Source of the DNA: JAFKKS01 sp050187875
GTDB lineage: Bacteria > Pseudomonadota > Alphaproteobacteria > Rhizobiales > Xanthobacteraceae
Assembly: GCA_050187875.1 (NCBI GenBank)
Contig: JBFWXB010000003.1
Location: 62,001-126,000, forward strand
DNA length: 64,000 bases
Direction of reading: 5' to 3'
Below are positions 34,144 to 44,776 of the stretch, piece by piece. How positions within the stretch are numbered: position 1 is the stretch's first letter; the number at the start of each line of letters is the position of its first letter. Position numbers and translations under genes: made by a program. The notes beneath the pieces were generated by a model. The model was not told the origin of the DNA and made no database searches. It was given only the letters and a program-made list of their open reading frames with translations.

Positions 34144-36267
34144 ATGGCCGATCAATCTTCCAAAGACGCGAACGTTGTCGCGCTCCGCAATGACGGCGAC
34201 GTTGCCGTCATCACGATCGACAATCCGCCGGTCAATGCTTTGCGCCACGCGGTGCGCGCGGGGCTCGCCGAATGCCTCACAAAAGCCGACGCCGACAAGG
34301 GCACGAAAGCCGTCGTCATCGCGTGTGCGGGCCGCACTTTCGTCGCCGGCGCGGACATCACCGAATTCGGCAAGCCGCCGGTTTCTCCGATCCTCAAGGA
34401 CGTCTGCGCGATCATCGAGGGCATGAGCAAGCCGGTCGTCGCCGCCATCCATGGCACCGCGCTTGGCGGTGGGCTCGAGCTGACGCTCGCCTGCCACTAT
34501 CGCGTCAGCGACGCCGGCGCGCGCATGGGCCTGCCGGAAGTCAAGCTCGGCATCTTGCCGGGCGCCGGCGGCACGCAGCTTCTCCCGCGCGCGATCGGCC
34601 CCGAAGAAGCCGTGCGCATGATCGTCACCGGCGAGATGATCCCGGCGAAGAAGGCGCTCGCGATCGGCCTTATCGATGAGATCGTTGAGGGCGACTTGCT
34701 GCAAGGCGCCGTCGCCTTTGCGCGCAAGCTCGTCGCGGAGAAGAAGCCGCTGCGGCGTCTGCGCGATCAAGACGACAAGCTCGCGGCGACGCGCAAGGAC
34801 CCGAAGGCGTTCGACGAAGCCGCGGCAGCGCTCACGGCGCGGCTGCGCGGCCTTCGCGCGCCGGTCGCCTGCGTCGAATCCGTGCGCAACTCCTTCACGA
34901 TGCCGGTCGACCAAGGGCTGGAGCGCGAGCGTGCGATTTTCCGCGAGCTCGTCGCCGGCGACCAGTCGAAGGCGCAGCGCTATATCTTCTTCGCCGAGCG
35001 CGAGGCCGCGAAAGTCGCGGACATGCCGGCCGGCATCAAGCCGCGCGACATCGAAAAGGCGGCGGTGATCGGCGCAGGGACCATGGGCGGCGGCATCGCC
35101 ATGTGCTTCGCCAATGCGGGCATTCCGGTGACGATCGTCGAGACCTCTGACGAAGCCTTGCAGCGCGGCCTCGGCATCATCCGCAAGAACTACGAGGCGA
35201 GCGCGAAGCGCGGCGGATTACCGGCGGGCGATGTGGAGAAGCGCATCGGGCTGATGACCGGCACCACCGACTTCAATGCGCTGAAGGATGCCGACTTCAT
35301 CATCGAAGCGGTGTTCGAGGAAATGGACATCAAGAAGGACGTGTTCGGCCGCCTCGACAAGATCGCCAAGCCGAACGCGATTCTCGCGACCAACACCTCC
35401 TACCTCGACGTCAATGTCATCGCGCAATCCACGTCACGGCCGGCATCGGTGCTCGGCACGCATTTCTTCAGCCCCGCAAACGTGATGCGTCTCCTCGAGA
35501 TCGTTCGCGGCAAGGCGACGGCGCCGGACGTGCTGGCGACCACGATCGCCGTCGGGCGCAAGATCGGCAAGGTGCCCGCGATCGTCGGCGTGTGTCACGG
35601 TTTCGTCGGCAACCGCATGCTGCGGGCGCGTTCGATCGAGGCGGAGCGCATGCTGATTGAAGGCGCATTGCCACACGAGGTCGACGGCGCGATCACCGAA
35701 TTCGGCTTCCCGATGGGGCCGTTCGCGATGAGCGACCTCGCCGGCCTCGACGTCGGGGCGCGGGCGCGCAAGGCGCTCGGCGTGCGCGCGGAGATCGCCG
35801 ACGCCATCGCCGACCTCGGACGGTACGGCCAGAAGACCGGGCGCGGCTTCTATATCTACAATCCGGGATCGCGCACGCCGCAGCCCGACCCGGAAGTCGA
35901 AGCGATCATCGTCGCCGCGTCGAAGAGGCTCGGCGTCACGCGCCGGACGATCGACAAGAAGGAGATCGTCGAGCGGCTGATCTTCCCGATGATCAACGAG
36001 GGCGCGCAAATTCTCGAAGAAGGCATCGCGCAACGCCCGAGCGACATCGATGTGATCTGGGTCTATGGCTATGGCTGGCCGGTCTGGCGCGGCGGCCCGA
36101 TGTTCTACGCCGATCAGGTCGGCCTGCCCTATATCCGCGACCGGCTCGCCGTGTATGCCAAGCGCGCGAACGATCCGCGTCTCGAACCCGGCGCGATGCT
36201 CAAGCGACTCGCCGATGCGAACGCGACGTTCGCCTCGCTCACCGAAACGAAGAAATCCGCGGCTTGA
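34144..36267 (+). CDS. bifunctional enoyl-CoA hydratase / 3-hydroxyacyl-CoA dehydrogenase (FadJ/PimF-like)
   Basis: This 707-residue fusion has an N-terminal crotonase domain (VAGADITEFG; HGTALGGGLELTLACHYR; LPEVKLGILPGAGGTQLLPR with the catalytic Glu). The NAD-binding 3-hydroxyacyl-CoA dehydrogenase has AVIGAGTMGGGIAMCFANAG, the catalytic His in GTHFFSPANVMRLLEIV, and two C-terminal domains. It performs the second and third steps of beta-oxidation. It lies 19 bases after the hydrolase and before a thiolase and PimC/PimD-like genes, the content of the Rhodopseudomonas pim operon. Confidence 0.93.
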   Translation: MADQSSKDANVVALRNDGDVAVITIDNPPVNALRHAVRAGLAECLTKADADKGTKAVVIACAGRTFVAGADITEFGKPPVSPILKDVCAIIEGMSKPVVAAIHGTALGGGLELTLACHYRVSDAGARMGLPEVKLGILPGAGGTQLLPRAIGPEEAVRMIVTGEMIPAKKALAIGLIDEIVEGDLLQGAVAFARKLVAEKKPLRRLRDQDDKLAATRKDPKAFDEAAAALTARLRGLRAPVACVESVRNSFTMPVDQGLERERAIFRELVAGDQSKAQRYIFFAEREAAKVADMPAGIKPRDIEKAAVIGAGTMGGGIAMCFANAGIPVTIVETSDEALQRGLGIIRKNYEASAKRGGLPAGDVEKRIGLMTGTTDFNALKDADFIIEAVFEEMDIKKDVFGRLDKIAKPNAILATNTSYLDVNVIAQSTSRPASVLGTHFFSPANVMRLLEIVRGKATAPDVLATTIAVGRKIGKVPAIVGVCHGFVGNRMLRARSIEAERMLIEGALPHEVDGAITEFGFPMGPFAMSDLAGLDVGARARKALGVRAEIADAIADLGRYGQKTGRGFYIYNPGSRTPQPDPEVEAIIVAASKRLGVTRRTIDKKEIVERLIFPMINEGAQILEEGIAQRPSDIDVIWVYGYGWPVWRGGPMFYADQVGLPYIRDRLAVYAKRANDPRLEPGAMLKRLADANATFASLTETKKSAA

Positions 36268-36294
36268 TTTCGCCGCGACACCAAGGAGGCCCCT

Positions 36295-37470
<1,176 letters not shown>

Positions 37471-37480
37471 TCATTACCCA

Positions 37481-37569
37481 TCATGCCCGGCCTTGTGCCG
37501 GGCATCCACGTCTTATTGGCCTTGACGCAAGGGAAGACGTGGATGGCCGGGACGAGCCCGGCCATGACG
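37481..37569. repeat. paired inverted intergenic repeat inside the operon
   Basis: Modules TCATGCCCGGCCTTGTGCCG / GGCATCCACGTCTT and AAGACGTGGATGGCCGGG / CCCGGCCATGACGG form a long inverted structure. It lies between thiolase and acyl-CoA dehydrogenase, so it would be within a shared transcript and may act as an mRNA processing or attenuation point. Confidence 0.8.
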
Positions 37570-37585
37570 GAGCGGAGGATGGTCA

Positions 37586-38788
37586 ATGGACCTGCGCTTC
37601 ACCGACGAGGAGATCGCCTTCCGCAAGGAGGTGCGTGCGTTCTTCGACAGCGCGCTGCCGAAAGACATCCGCACCAAGATGGACGAAGGCCGCGCGCTGG
37701 TGAAGGACGACATCGTCACCTGGCAGCGCATCCTCAACGCCAAGGGCTGGGCGGTGCCATTCTGGCCGGTTGAGTATGGCGGGACGGGCTGGAGGCCGAT
37801 GCAGCAATACATCTTCCTCGAAGAGATGCAGTCGACGCCGGCGCCTCAGCCGCTGCAGTTCGGCGTCAACATGGTCGGCCCGGTGATCTACACCTTCGCC
37901 AACGAGGAGCAGAAGGCGCACTTCCTGCCGCGCATTCGCAATATCGACGACTGGTGGTGCCAGGGTTTCTCGGAACCGGGTGCCGGCTCCGACCTCGCCT
38001 CGCTCAAGACCACCGCGAAGCGCGACGGCGACCATTACGTCGTCAACGGGCAGAAGACGTGGACGACGCTCGCGCAATATGCCGACTGGATCTTCTGCCT
38101 CGTGCGCACCGATCCGAATGCGGCGAAACGCCAAGAAGGCATCTCATTCCTCCTCATCGACATGAAGACGAAGGGCATCACCGTCCGGCCGATCCAGACG
38201 ATCGACGGCGGGCGCGAGGTCAACGAGGTGTTCTTTGACGACGTGCGCGTGCCGGCAAAGAACCTCGTCGGCCAGGAGAACAAGGGCTGGAACTACGCCA
38301 AATTCCTGCTCGGCAATGAGCGCATCGGTATCGCGCGCATCGGCATGTCGAAGCATCGCATCCGCCGCATCAAGGAACTCGCGGCGAAGGAATTCGACGG
38401 CGAACGGCCGATCCTCGACAATCCGCGCTTCCGCGAAAAGCTCGCGGCGATGGAGATCGAGCTCAAGGCGCTGGAGATGACGCAGCTGCGCGTCGTCGCG
38501 GCGGAAGGCAAGCGCGAAAAAGGCCGGCCGGACCCGGCCTCCTCGATCCTCAAGATCAAGGGCTCCGAATTGCAGCAGGCGACGACGGAACTGCTGATGG
38601 ATGTCGTCGGTCCCTATGCCCTGCCCTATCAGGCCGACCAGGACGCCGGCTGGAACGAGCCGCCCGTCGGCCCGGACTGGGCGGGACCGATCGCACCGAC
38701 TTATTTCAACTACCGCAAGGTTTCGATCTACGGCGGCTCGAACGAGATCCAGAAGAACATTATCGCCAAAGCGATTTTGGGGCTGTGA
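37586..38788 (+). CDS. acyl-CoA dehydrogenase, PimC-like (pimeloyl-CoA dehydrogenase large subunit type)
   Basis: This 400-residue FAD flavoprotein has DWWCQGFSEPGAGSDLASLK, GQKTWTTLAQYADWIFCLVR, KNLVGQENKGWNYAKFLLGN and the C-terminal IYGGSNEIQKNIIAKAIL. These stretches look like the large subunit of the Rhodopseudomonas pimeloyl-CoA dehydrogenase as I remember it. It would oxidise a (di)carboxyl-CoA in the cytosol and pass electrons to ETF. GGAGG precedes the ATG. The next gene looks like its small-subunit partner. Confidence 0.9.
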   Translation: MDLRFTDEEIAFRKEVRAFFDSALPKDIRTKMDEGRALVKDDIVTWQRILNAKGWAVPFWPVEYGGTGWRPMQQYIFLEEMQSTPAPQPLQFGVNMVGPVIYTFANEEQKAHFLPRIRNIDDWWCQGFSEPGAGSDLASLKTTAKRDGDHYVVNGQKTWTTLAQYADWIFCLVRTDPNAAKRQEGISFLLIDMKTKGITVRPIQTIDGGREVNEVFFDDVRVPAKNLVGQENKGWNYAKFLLGNERIGIARIGMSKHRIRRIKELAAKEFDGERPILDNPRFREKLAAMEIELKALEMTQLRVVAAEGKREKGRPDPASSILKIKGSELQQATTELLMDVVGPYALPYQADQDAGWNEPPVGPDWAGPIAPTYFNYRKVSIYGGSNEIQKNIIAKAILGL

Positions 38789-38818
38789 GCGTGGATCGAG
38801 AGCGCATTGCCCTCCGCT

Positions 38819-38913
38819 GTCATGCCCGCGAAAGCGGGCATCCAGTACCCCGTAAGTTCGCGGCTCACGACATGTCAGTGAGTACTGGATCATCCGCCTT
38901 CGCGGATGATGAC
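38819..38913. repeat. paired inverted intergenic repeat inside the operon
   Basis: The left module is GTCATGCCCGCGAAAGCGGG with CATCCAGTAC; the right one is GTACTGGATCATCCGC, CTTCGCGGATGATGACC. It belongs to the GCGAAAGC subfamily and separates the PimC-like and PimD-like genes. Confidence 0.8.
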
Positions 38914-38961
38914 CATCACGGGCGACTGCAGCTCCCTGAAAATATCAGAGCGCATTGACCC

Positions 38962-40104
38962 ATGGACTTCGATCTCAGCGAAGAGCAGCAGCTTCTCAAG
39001 GACAGTGTCGCGCGGTTGATGGCCGACCGCTACGATTTCGATCGCCGCAAGGACTACGCCAAGGCGCCGGAAGGCTTCAGCATTGAACTCTGGCGGCAAT
39101 ACGCAGAGCTGGGCTTGCTCGGCCTTTCGTTCGACGACGCGCATGGCGGCATCGGCGACAGCGGTGTCGGCACCATGATCGTGATGCAGGCGCTGGGTAG
39201 CGCACTCGCGCTCGAGCCTTATCTTGCGACCGTTGTACTCGGCGGTGGCCTCGTCCGCCATGGCGGATCGGCAGCGCAGAAAGATGCCATCCTGCCGAAA
39301 ATCGCCGATGGGAGCCTGCGCTTCGCCTTCGCGCAAGCGGAACGTCAGTCGCGCTACAACCTTGCCGACGTGAAGACGACGGCGAAGGCGTCCGGCGACA
39401 GCTGGATTCTCGAGGGCGAGAAGAGCCTCGTCCTGCATGGCGACAGCGCCGACCAGCTTGTCGTCGCCGCACGAACCTCCGGCGCGCAGCGCGAGCGCAA
39501 CGGCATCAGCCTTTTCCTTGTCGACGCCAAGGCAGCCGGCGTCTCCCGCCGCGGTTATCCGACGCAGGATGGGCAGCGCGCGGCGGAGATTTCATTCGCG
39601 CAGGTCGCTTTGCCGCGCGATGCGCTGATCGGCAAAGCCGATGCCGCACTGCCTTTGATCGAGCGCGTGGTCGACGAAGCGCGCGCGGCGCTCTGCGCCG
39701 AGGCGGTCGGCGCCATGGAGGCGATGCATGCGCTCACCGTCGAGTATCTCAAGACGCGCAAGCAGTTCGGCGTCACCATCGGGAGCTTCCAGGCCTTGCA
39801 GCATCGCGCCGTCGATATGTTCGTCGCCCTCGAGCAGGCGCGCAGCATGGCCATGCTCGCCGCCATGACCGCGCAAGACGCCGATCCGGCCGCACGAAGC
39901 AAGATCATCTCCGCGGCCAAGGCGCAGATCGGCCGTTCAGGAAAATTCGTCGGCGAACAGGCCGTGCAGTTGCATGGCGGCGTCGGCATGACCATGGAAC
40001 TGAAGGTCGGCCACTACTTCAAGCGCGTCACAATGATCGACACGCTGTTCGGTGACGCCGACCATCATCTCTCCCGCCTCGCCGAGGCCGGAGGAATCAT
40101 CTGA
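38962..40104 (+). CDS. acyl-CoA dehydrogenase, PimD-like (small subunit type)
   Basis: This 380-residue protein begins MDFDLSEEQQLLKDSVARLM and has GLLGLSFDDAHGGIG and GVGMTMELKVGHYFKR. It resembles the pimeloyl-CoA dehydrogenase small subunit, which forms a heteromer with the large one. Such small subunits often lack some catalytic features; I cannot place the catalytic base with certainty here. It lies after an inverted repeat and 25 bases before the third acyl-CoA dehydrogenase. Confidence 0.88.
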   Translation: MDFDLSEEQQLLKDSVARLMADRYDFDRRKDYAKAPEGFSIELWRQYAELGLLGLSFDDAHGGIGDSGVGTMIVMQALGSALALEPYLATVVLGGGLVRHGGSAAQKDAILPKIADGSLRFAFAQAERQSRYNLADVKTTAKASGDSWILEGEKSLVLHGDSADQLVVAARTSGAQRERNGISLFLVDAKAAGVSRRGYPTQDGQRAAEISFAQVALPRDALIGKADAALPLIERVVDEARAALCAEAVGAMEAMHALTVEYLKTRKQFGVTIGSFQALQHRAVDMFVALEQARSMAMLAAMTAQDADPAARSKIISAAKAQIGRSGKFVGEQAVQLHGGVGMTMELKVGHYFKRVTMIDTLFGDADHHLSRLAEAGGII

Positions 40105-40129
40105 CATTTGGCCTGTCGAGGAGACGCTG

Positions 40130-41359
40130 ATGCTTTTTCCCCTCTCGAAACGTGCGGAGGACCTGCGCCAGCGGGTCACCGCGTTCATGGACGAGCACAT
40201 CTATCCGGCGGAGGCGGAATTCGAGCGCCAGCTCGATGCGTTACCGAGCCGTTGGCATGTGCCGCCGCTGATGAACGAGCTCAAGGCCAAGGCGAAGGGC
40301 GCCGGGCTTTGGAACCTGTTCCTGCCAAAGGAAGAGTTTTCCGAGTCGCTCACCAACGTCGAATACGCACATCTTTGCGAGGTGATGGGGCGCTCACCGA
40401 TCGGTCCGGAGCCGTTCAACTGCTCGGCGCCCGACACGGGCAACATGGAGACGATCGCGCGCTATGGCAGCGCGGAGCAGAAAGAGACATGGCTGAAGCC
40501 GCTGATGGCCGGCGAAATCCGCTCCTGCTTCGCGATGACGGAGCCTGCCGTCGCTTCATCTGACGCGACCAATATCCGCTCCGAGATCAAGCGCGACGGC
40601 GATCACTACGTCATCAACGGGCGCAAGTGGTGGACCTCCGGCGCCATGGACCCGCGCTGCAAGATCGCGATCTTCATGGGGCTCACCGATCCCAATGCAG
40701 AGCCGTACCGGCGGCAATCGATGATCCTCGTGCCGATGGAAACGCCGGGCGTCACGGTGATCCGGCCGCTGAACGTTTTCGGCTATGACGACGCGCCGCA
40801 CGGCCATGCCGAAGTGTCGTTCGAAAACGTGCGCGTGCCGGTGTCCAACATTCTGCTGGGCGAGGGCCGTGGCTTCGAGATCGCGCAGGGCCGTCTCGGC
40901 CCCGGGCGCATCCATCATTGCATGCGCTCGATCGGCGTCGCCGAGCGCGCCCTCGAAACGCTATGCCAGCGCGCGGTCTCGCGCACCGCGTTCGGCAAGA
41001 CCATCGCCGAGCAAGGCGTGACGCGGCATTGGATCGCCGAATCGCGCATGGAGATCGACCAGGCGCGGCTTCTCACGCTGCAGGCGGCGCAGATGATGGA
41101 CACGGTCGGCAACAAGGCCGCACGCGCGGAGATCGCCATGATCAAGGTCGTGGCGCCGAACGTGGCGCAGAAGGTCGTCGACCGCGCCATCCAGGTCTGC
41201 GGCGCCGGCGGCGTGAGCCAGGACTTCCACCTCGCCTATGCCTATGCGCGCTCGCGCGTGCTGCGCCTCGCGGACGGCCCGGACGAGGTGCATCGCGAGA
41301 CCATCGCCAAGCTCGAGCTCAAGAAGTATCGCGCCGACAGCAACGCGCCCAAGCATTGA
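40130..41359 (+). CDS. acyl-CoA dehydrogenase, ACAD10/11-like
   Basis: This 409-residue flavoprotein belongs to the branch with CFAMTEPAVASSDATNIRSE, NGRKWWTSGAMDPRCKIAIF, LLGEGRGFEIAQGRLGPGRI and QVCGAGGVSQDFHLAYAYAR. The C-terminal DGPDEVHRETIA holds the likely catalytic glutamate. The class often acts on 4-hydroxy- or branched acyl-CoA. The ATG has GAGGAG upstream. It belongs to the same transcript as the PimC/D-like genes and the SDR that follows 8 bases later. Confidence 0.9.
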   Translation: MLFPLSKRAEDLRQRVTAFMDEHIYPAEAEFERQLDALPSRWHVPPLMNELKAKAKGAGLWNLFLPKEEFSESLTNVEYAHLCEVMGRSPIGPEPFNCSAPDTGNMETIARYGSAEQKETWLKPLMAGEIRSCFAMTEPAVASSDATNIRSEIKRDGDHYVINGRKWWTSGAMDPRCKIAIFMGLTDPNAEPYRRQSMILVPMETPGVTVIRPLNVFGYDDAPHGHAEVSFENVRVPVSNILLGEGRGFEIAQGRLGPGRIHHCMRSIGVAERALETLCQRAVSRTAFGKTIAEQGVTRHWIAESRMEIDQARLLTLQAAQMMDTVGNKAARAEIAMIKVVAPNVAQKVVDRAIQVCGAGGVSQDFHLAYAYARSRVLRLADGPDEVHRETIAKLELKKYRADSNAPKH

Positions 41360-41367
41360 GGCGAAGC

Positions 41368-42132
41368 ATGACAACGCCGTTCGATCTCACCGGGAAGGTT
41401 GCGGTCATCACCGGGTCCAGCCGCGGTATCGGCCGGTCCATCGCCGAAACGATGGCGAGCCTCGGCGCCAAGGTCGTCGTCTCGAGCCGCAAGGCCGATG
41501 CGTGCGAAGCGGTGGCCGCAGGGATCGTTGCAGCGGGCGGCGAAGCTGCGGTCATTCCCTGCAACATCTCGCGCAAAGACGAGGTCGAGACGCTGGTTGA
41601 GGAATCGCGCACGCGCTTCGGCCGCATCGACATCCTGGTCTGCAATGCGGCGGTCAACCCGGTCTACGGCCCCCTCGCCGACCTGCCCGACGAAGCGTTC
41701 GACAAGGTCATGGGCTCGAACGTGAAGAGCAATCTGTGGCTCTGCAACCTCGTCATTCCGGAGATGGCCGCACGTGGCGACGGCGCGGTCGTCATCGTCT
41801 CTTCGATCGCCGGCATTCGCGGGACCGGCGTGCTCGGCGTGTACGGAATCTCCAAGGCCGCAGACTTTGCATTGGCGCGCAACCTCGCGGTGGAATGGGG
41901 GCCGAAGAATGTGCGCGTGAACTGCATTGCACCGGGCCTCGTCAAGACCGACTTCGCGCGGGCGCTCTGGGAGAATCCCGACAATCTCGCCGCCCGCAAT
42001 GCGCAGACGCCGCTGCGGCGCATCGGCGAGCCGCACGAGATCGGACCGATCGCCGCCTTCCTTGCATCACCTGCGGCGAGCTTCATCACCGGGCAGGTCA
42101 TCGTTGCGGATGGCGGTGTAACGATTGCCTAA
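41368..42132 (+). CDS. SDR family oxidoreductase
   Basis: This 254-residue classical short-chain dehydrogenase has TGSSRGIGRSIAETMA for nucleotide binding, CNAAVNP, the catalytic Ser in IVSSIAGIRG, YGISKAAD for Tyr/Lys, and VNCIAPGLVKTDFAR. It resembles 3-oxoacyl- or DHRS4-like reductases. It is the last gene of the acyl-CoA operon and could handle a hydroxy/keto side product. NADP versus NAD preference is not clear. Confidence 0.9.
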   Translation: MTTPFDLTGKVAVITGSSRGIGRSIAETMASLGAKVVVSSRKADACEAVAAGIVAAGGEAAVIPCNISRKDEVETLVEESRTRFGRIDILVCNAAVNPVYGPLADLPDEAFDKVMGSNVKSNLWLCNLVIPEMAARGDGAVVIVSSIAGIRGTGVLGVYGISKAADFALARNLAVEWGPKNVRVNCIAPGLVKTDFARALWENPDNLAARNAQTPLRRIGEPHEIGPIAAFLASPAASFITGQVIVADGGVTIA

Positions 42133-42272
42133 GGTTCGGGCATAGAAGACTACGCGGCGCGACGTCGGCCGATTGACGCCGTTCGGTCTCTGTTCGATAG
42201 AGCCGCAACCATCGTCCACATCGATCCATAAAAAGCCAAAGAAGATTGAAATGCTGCGCGGATCATTATGCG

Positions 42273-42293
42273 GTACAGCTTCGCACGCTGTAC
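42273..42293. promoter_or_regulatory. inverted repeat upstream of the XRE regulator
   Basis: GTACAGC-TTCGCAC-GCTGTAC is a perfect 7-bp inverted repeat with a 7-base spacer, about 70-90 bases ahead of the regulator's start. The size suits a dimeric HTH protein, possibly autoregulation. The rest of 42133-42362 shows no gene. Confidence 0.5.
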
Positions 42294-42362
42294 GCGCGGT
42301 GAGAACTATAGGTTGTTTAGGTGCGTAATATTACCACAAATCGCATGGCGGGCTTGGACGAC

Positions 42363-42845
42363 ATGGTTAAGAAGCAATCGGGGAAGTCTCCCACGCAGCG
42401 CAATCAGAACACGCGATCTCCCGATCCGCGTGATCGCGAAGTCGGGCAGCGCATTCGCGCGCAGCGGCTGATCTGCAACATGTCGCAAGAGGAACTCGGC
42501 GACCGGCTCGGCATCACGTTTCAGCAGGTGCAGAAATACGAAAAAGGCACCAATCGCGTCGCAGCGGGACGGCTCATCCGCATCAGCGAAATCCTCGGCG
42601 TCCCCGTCGGTTTCTTTCTCGACACCGGCGCCAAGCCGGGCGCCGACGGCCATGACGGCGCGAGCGAAGCACTAAGCTTCCTGAAGACCGCAGGAGCGGT
42701 AAGGCTGTTGCGCGCCTACGCGACGATCGAGACTTCGGGCGTGCGCCAGTCGCTCGTGGAGCTCGCCGAGCAGATCGCCGGCCGCGAGCAAAGCGGCACT
42801 GCCGCAAACCGCCGGAGCGCCGGCGCGGCAAGGCCAAGGCGCTGA
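42363..42845 (+). CDS. XRE-family helix-turn-helix regulator
   Basis: This 160-residue protein has a Cro/C1-type HTH: VGQRIRAQRLICNMSQEELG then LGITFQQVQKYEKGTNRVAA. The C-terminus contains a helical segment (LLRAYATIETSGVRQSLVEL) common in rhizobial XRE regulators of this type. ATG 42363 (MVKKQSG) fits homologues; GTG 42321 and ATG 42345 are alternatives. Targets are unknown. It lies between two catabolic loci and is convergent with dctM. Confidence 0.88.
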   Translation: MVKKQSGKSPTQRNQNTRSPDPRDREVGQRIRAQRLICNMSQEELGDRLGITFQQVQKYEKGTNRVAAGRLIRISEILGVPVGFFLDTGAKPGADGHDGASEALSFLKTAGAVRLLRAYATIETSGVRQSLVELAEQIAGREQSGTAANRRSAGAARPRR

Positions 42846-42884
42846 TCGCGACTCACGGTCGCGCGTCGACGAGCGCGGCGGTGC

Positions 42885-44174
42885 CTAATGCAGCACCAAG
42901 GCCGGCAGCCATAGCGAGAACCACGGCACGTAGGTCACCAGCATCAGCACGGCAATCATCACGGCGTAGAACGGCCAGATGCCGCGCATGACCTCTTCGA
43001 GCGTGACGCGGCCGACGGCGCAGCCGACGAACAATGTGGCGCCGACCGGCGGCGTCAGCAGGCCGATCCCCAGATTGAGCAGCATGATCATCCCGAAATG
43101 AACGGGATCGACGCCGAGGCTCGTCACGACCGGCAGCAGGATCGGCGTGCAGATCAGAATGAGCGGCGCCATATCCATCAGGCAGCCCAGTACCAGCAGC
43201 ATCACATTGATCAGCAGCAGAATCACATGCTTGTCGTGCGAAAGCGTGAGGAAGAACGCCGTGATCTTCGCCGGCAACTGCATCAGCGCCATCACGTAGC
43301 CGAAACTCGAGGCGAACGCGATCAGCGTCATGACCATGGCGACGGTCTTCAACGTCCGATGCACGAGTTGCGGCAGATCGCGCCAGCGATAGTCGCGATA
43401 GATGAACATCGTCACGAAGAAGGCCCATAAGGTCGCGACGGCGCCGGCCTCGATCGCGGTGAAGACGCCGGCCAGAATGCCACCGATGATGATGACGATG
43501 GTGACGAGGCCCCACAGCGCCTCGATCGAGATGCGGATCGCATCCTTCAACGGAACCGCCGTTCCGGTCGGATGACCGTTACGATAGGCGATCACGATGC
43601 ACAGCAGGATGAGCGCGAGGCCGAGCAGCAGCCCCGGCACGATCCCGGCCATGAAGAGGCTGGTGATGGAAATCGCGCCGCCCGTCGCCAGCGAGTAGAT
43701 GACCGCATTGTGGCTCGGCGGAACAAGGATCGCCTGCACCGACGCGCTGATCGTCACGTTGGTCGCAAACGGCCGCGGATATCCGACCTTCTCCATCTGC
43801 GGGATCATCACCGAGCCGATCGCCGAGGTGTCGGCAACCGACGACCCCGAGATGCCGCTGAGGAAGGTCGTGGCGACGATATTGACGGCCGAGAGGCCGC
43901 CGCGCAGACGCACGACCCCGATCAAGACGTTGGCGAAGGCGACGAGCCGCCGCGCCATCCCGCCTTCCGCCATGATCGCGCCGGCCAGCACGAAAAACGG
44001 GATGGTCAGCATCGCCACCTTGCTGACGCCGTCGGAAATCTTGAGCATCACCGCCTCGGGCGGAATGCCGATCCAGAGCGCTCCGGCGAGCGCAGCGACG
44101 CCGAGCGAATAGGCGATCGGCACGCCGATCGCGAAGCAGACGAACAGCGTGCCGACTAAGACAAGGAGGTCCAT
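42885..44174 (-). CDS. dctM: TRAP transporter large permease DctM
   Basis: This 429-residue inner-membrane protein has about 12 helices and the DctM signatures VGTLFVCFAIGVPIAYSLG, AIMAEGGMARRLV, FLSGISGSSVADTSAIGSVM, VPPSHNAVIYSLA and LLTPPVGATLFVG. It forms the transport channel of a tripartite Na+-dependent importer with DctQ and DctP. It is last in the dctPQM order on the minus strand, 21 bases after dctQ. The uronate-type genes across the divergent promoter suggest a sugar acid as substrate. Confidence 0.95.
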   Translation of the reverse strand: MDLLVLVGTLFVCFAIGVPIAYSLGVAALAGALWIGIPPEAVMLKISDGVSKVAMLTIPFFVLAGAIMAEGGMARRLVAFANVLIGVVRLRGGLSAVNIVATTFLSGISGSSVADTSAIGSVMIPQMEKVGYPRPFATNVTISASVQAILVPPSHNAVIYSLATGGAISITSLFMAGIVPGLLLGLALILLCIVIAYRNGHPTGTAVPLKDAIRISIEALWGLVTIVIIIGGILAGVFTAIEAGAVATLWAFFVTMFIYRDYRWRDLPQLVHRTLKTVAMVMTLIAFASSFGYVMALMQLPAKITAFFLTLSHDKHVILLLINVMLLVLGCLMDMAPLILICTPILLPVVTSLGVDPVHFGMIMLLNLGIGLLTPPVGATLFVGCAVGRVTLEEVMRGIWPFYAVMIAVLMLVTYVPWFSLWLPALVLH

Positions 44175-44195
44175 GGCGCTCTCTGGCCCCTGCGA

Positions 44196-44711
44196 TCAGT
44201 CAAACGCGGCCGGCGCATGCGCGTCGCCGAGCGTATCGACCGGCCTGCCGATCGTCAGATGCTCGATCACGAACAGGAGCGTGATCGCACCGGCGGCGGG
44301 AATGGGAAGATAGGTCACGCCGACGGACAGCGCGGGGAAGTCGGCGATCGAATTGTACCAGGTGGCCTCGACGAGCTTCACGCCCCAGATCAGCATGAAG
44401 AGCGAGATGGTGCCCATAAGAAGCTCGACGCAAAAGTCGAGAATGCGCTGCATGCTCTGCGGAAACAGGCTCCGGGCGAGCCCGACATTCATGTGCAGCC
44501 CGAGCCGGTAGCACGCCGCCGCGCCAAAGAACGTGAGCACGATGGTGAGAAGCACGGCCGCGGGCTCAGGCCACGATGCCGCCTGGTTGAGCACGTAGCG
44601 CGTGAAGACGGCCCAGGGAATGACGGCGGAGATCAAGACGAGCGCCGTCCCCGCGAGCACGACGCACAGGAAATAGAGACCATCCATCGCACGCCGAAAC
44701 GCAGCCGCCAT
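44196..44711 (-). CDS. dctQ: TRAP transporter small permease DctQ
   Basis: This 171-residue four-helix protein has the DctQ features AMDGLYFLCVVLAGTALVLI, WPEPAAVLLTIVLTFFGAA and YRLGLHMNVGLARS. It scaffolds DctM. ATG 44711 is chosen over 44741 because GGGGAG lies 6 bases upstream and homologues start near the helix. It lies 65 bases after dctP. Confidence 0.9.
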   Translation of the reverse strand: MAAAFRRAMDGLYFLCVVLAGTALVLISAVIPWAVFTRYVLNQAASWPEPAAVLLTIVLTFFGAAACYRLGLHMNVGLARSLFPQSMQRILDFCVELLMGTISLFMLIWGVKLVEATWYNSIADFPALSVGVTYLPIPAAGAITLLFVIEHLTIGRPVDTLGDAHAPAAFD

Positions 44712-44776
44712 CGCCGTCTCCCCATGCCCGGCGGAAATCACCGCCGGCAGCGCCGGTCTTTGCCGGCGCGCCGCCG

